Shown here piece by piece: positions 5,314 through 5,952 of a stretch of DNA of 5,952 nucleotides. The position numbers and the translations under genes are program-made. How positions within the stretch are numbered: the first letter of the stretch is position 1; the number at the start of each line of letters is the position of its first letter. Origin of the DNA: Deltaproteobacteria bacterium. Lineage in GTDB: Bacteria > SAR324 > JACQKK01. Under the pieces are notes generated by a model. It saw only the letters and a program-made list of their open reading frames with translations, was not told the DNA's origin and searched no databases. The stretch spans positions 1 through 5,952 of the forward strand of contig JAOUFO010000115.1 of NCBI GenBank assembly GCA_029858165.1. The letters are read 5' to 3'.

Positions 5314-5446
5314 GTTGAACACGCTAAAGAATGGGCTCGCTGACGTGAAGGGACTTCGGGATCACGCCCTCCGTCATGGAGTTGCAACCCCCAACCGTTC
5401 TATTGGCCCCAACGGAAAAAGGTTTGGCCCAAGGGGGGTTCTATTT
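5314..5446. other. Divergent gap between the NadD-PncC fusion and dacB
   Basis: If dacB starts at TTG 5447, this 133-base region holds the promoters of two divergent genes. I could not find a convincing -35/-10 pair on either strand. The dacB frame remains open across it, so part may instead be coding. Confidence 0.4.
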
Positions 5447-5952
5447 TTGAGGGGGTTGTGGATTCCCTGGGCGGTTGCTTTGCCGGTGTTTTTTTCCACG
5501 GCTGTTTGGGGCCAGCAACCGGCTTCTTTCCCCCATCCCCCGGTACCCAATGACCTGCGGCAGGCAGCCGCCCGGCAAGAGGATCTGGTGCGGAGTGATC
5601 CCCTCCGGGAACCTGGGGCACGGGCCCGGTTTGAGGCGGATGTCACCCGGGTGCTGGCAGCCGCTTATCCTGACGCCAAGGTGACTTTAACCCTGTATTC
5701 CACCCGGGAAGGACAGGATTTGTTTTCAACCAGAGAGGATGAGGCCTTTATCCCGGCATCCAACCTGAAGCTGGTGACAACCTATGCCGGTTTGACCGCA
5801 TTGTCCCCCGATTTTAAATGGGAAACCCGGTTTGATTTGGTGACCGTGGGTCAGACCCCGGAGGGGAAAAACAAACATGCCCTGCTGGTGACCGGTACCG
5901 GTGATCCTACCGTGACCTATGGGGATATGGAAGAGATAGACCAAATTGCGCT
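5447..5952 (+). CDS. dacB: D-alanyl-D-alanine carboxypeptidase/endopeptidase, PBP4 (DacB) type, 3' truncated
   Basis: Periplasmic serine peptidase of family S13 that trims or opens peptidoglycan cross-links. The gene runs off the right edge without a stop. From TTG 5447 the product begins with a signal peptide: hydrophobic WIPWAVALPVFFSTAV, likely cleaved after VWG (residue 22). A Pro/Arg-rich spacer and a helix follow (RARFEADVTRVLAAAYPDAKVTL). The active-site SxxK motif lies in IPASNLKLVTTYAGL (S105, K108 by this start), and TGTGDPTVT (149-157) matches the GxGDP segment after it. SxN and KTG would lie beyond the window. TTG 5447 was chosen because AAGGGGGG lies eight bases upstream and it places the signal peptide at the N-terminus. 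In-frame GTG 5345 and ATG 5312 exist; the latter overlaps the divergent neighbour's start codon, which is less likely. Family certain, start uncertain. Confidence 0.85.
   Translation, partial: MRGLWIPWAVALPVFFSTAVWGQQPASFPHPPVPNDLRQAAARQEDLVRSDPLREPGARARFEADVTRVLAAAYPDAKVTLTLYSTREGQDLFSTREDEAFIPASNLKLVTTYAGLTALSPDFKWETRFDLVTVGQTPEGKNKHALLVTGTGDPTVTYGDMEEIDQIA

Overview
The window looks like an ordinary chromosomal segment of a moderately GC-rich, Gram-negative, proteobacterium-like organism. The evidence is a periplasmic PBP4/DacB-type peptidase with a signal peptide, a BFN-domain protein, and an rlmB-gpsA pair. The sequence alone does not fix a genus. No rRNA, tRNA, CRISPR array or complete insertion sequence was seen.

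Layout, left to right. The 3' part of a BFN/DUF151 'bifunctional nuclease' family gene (+) enters from the left edge. A possible 41-codon single-span membrane protein (+) follows it closely. Facing these on the minus strand is a two-gene unit: an RlmB-type SpoU 2'-O-ribose methyltransferase and then gpsA (glycerol-3-phosphate dehydrogenase), joined by an ATGA stop/start overlap. About 520 bases with little certain coding content follow. They hold a 142-bp MITE-like element with 17-bp imperfect terminal inverted repeats, a perfect 5-bp target duplication and strong internal hairpins.

Downstream, a 224-aa protein (+) with two acidic helical repeats and a C-terminal BRCT domain is preceded by small ORFs. 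The nearest small ORF ends in an ATGA overlap with the BRCT start and contains an A8 tract that could shift ribosomes or polymerase into the BRCT frame. The BRCT gene overlaps convergently by 50 bp with a minus-strand gene. That gene fuses a nucleotidyltransferase (NadD/NMNAT-like) domain to a PncC/CinA C-terminal amidase-like domain. Both signatures are degenerate, and the gene carries two separate G9 tracts. Divergent from it, a DacB/PBP4-type D-alanyl-D-alanine carboxypeptidase gene (+) runs off the right edge.

Most of the genes are housekeeping: rRNA modification, phospholipid precursor synthesis, NAD-related salvage or repair, and peptidoglycan maturation. The parts most worth a second look are the mobile-element remnant at 2811-2962, the stacked and overlapping frames before the BRCT gene, and the degenerate fused NMN-type enzyme with its homopolymers. 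I do not see convincing evidence for a wholly new multi-gene system.
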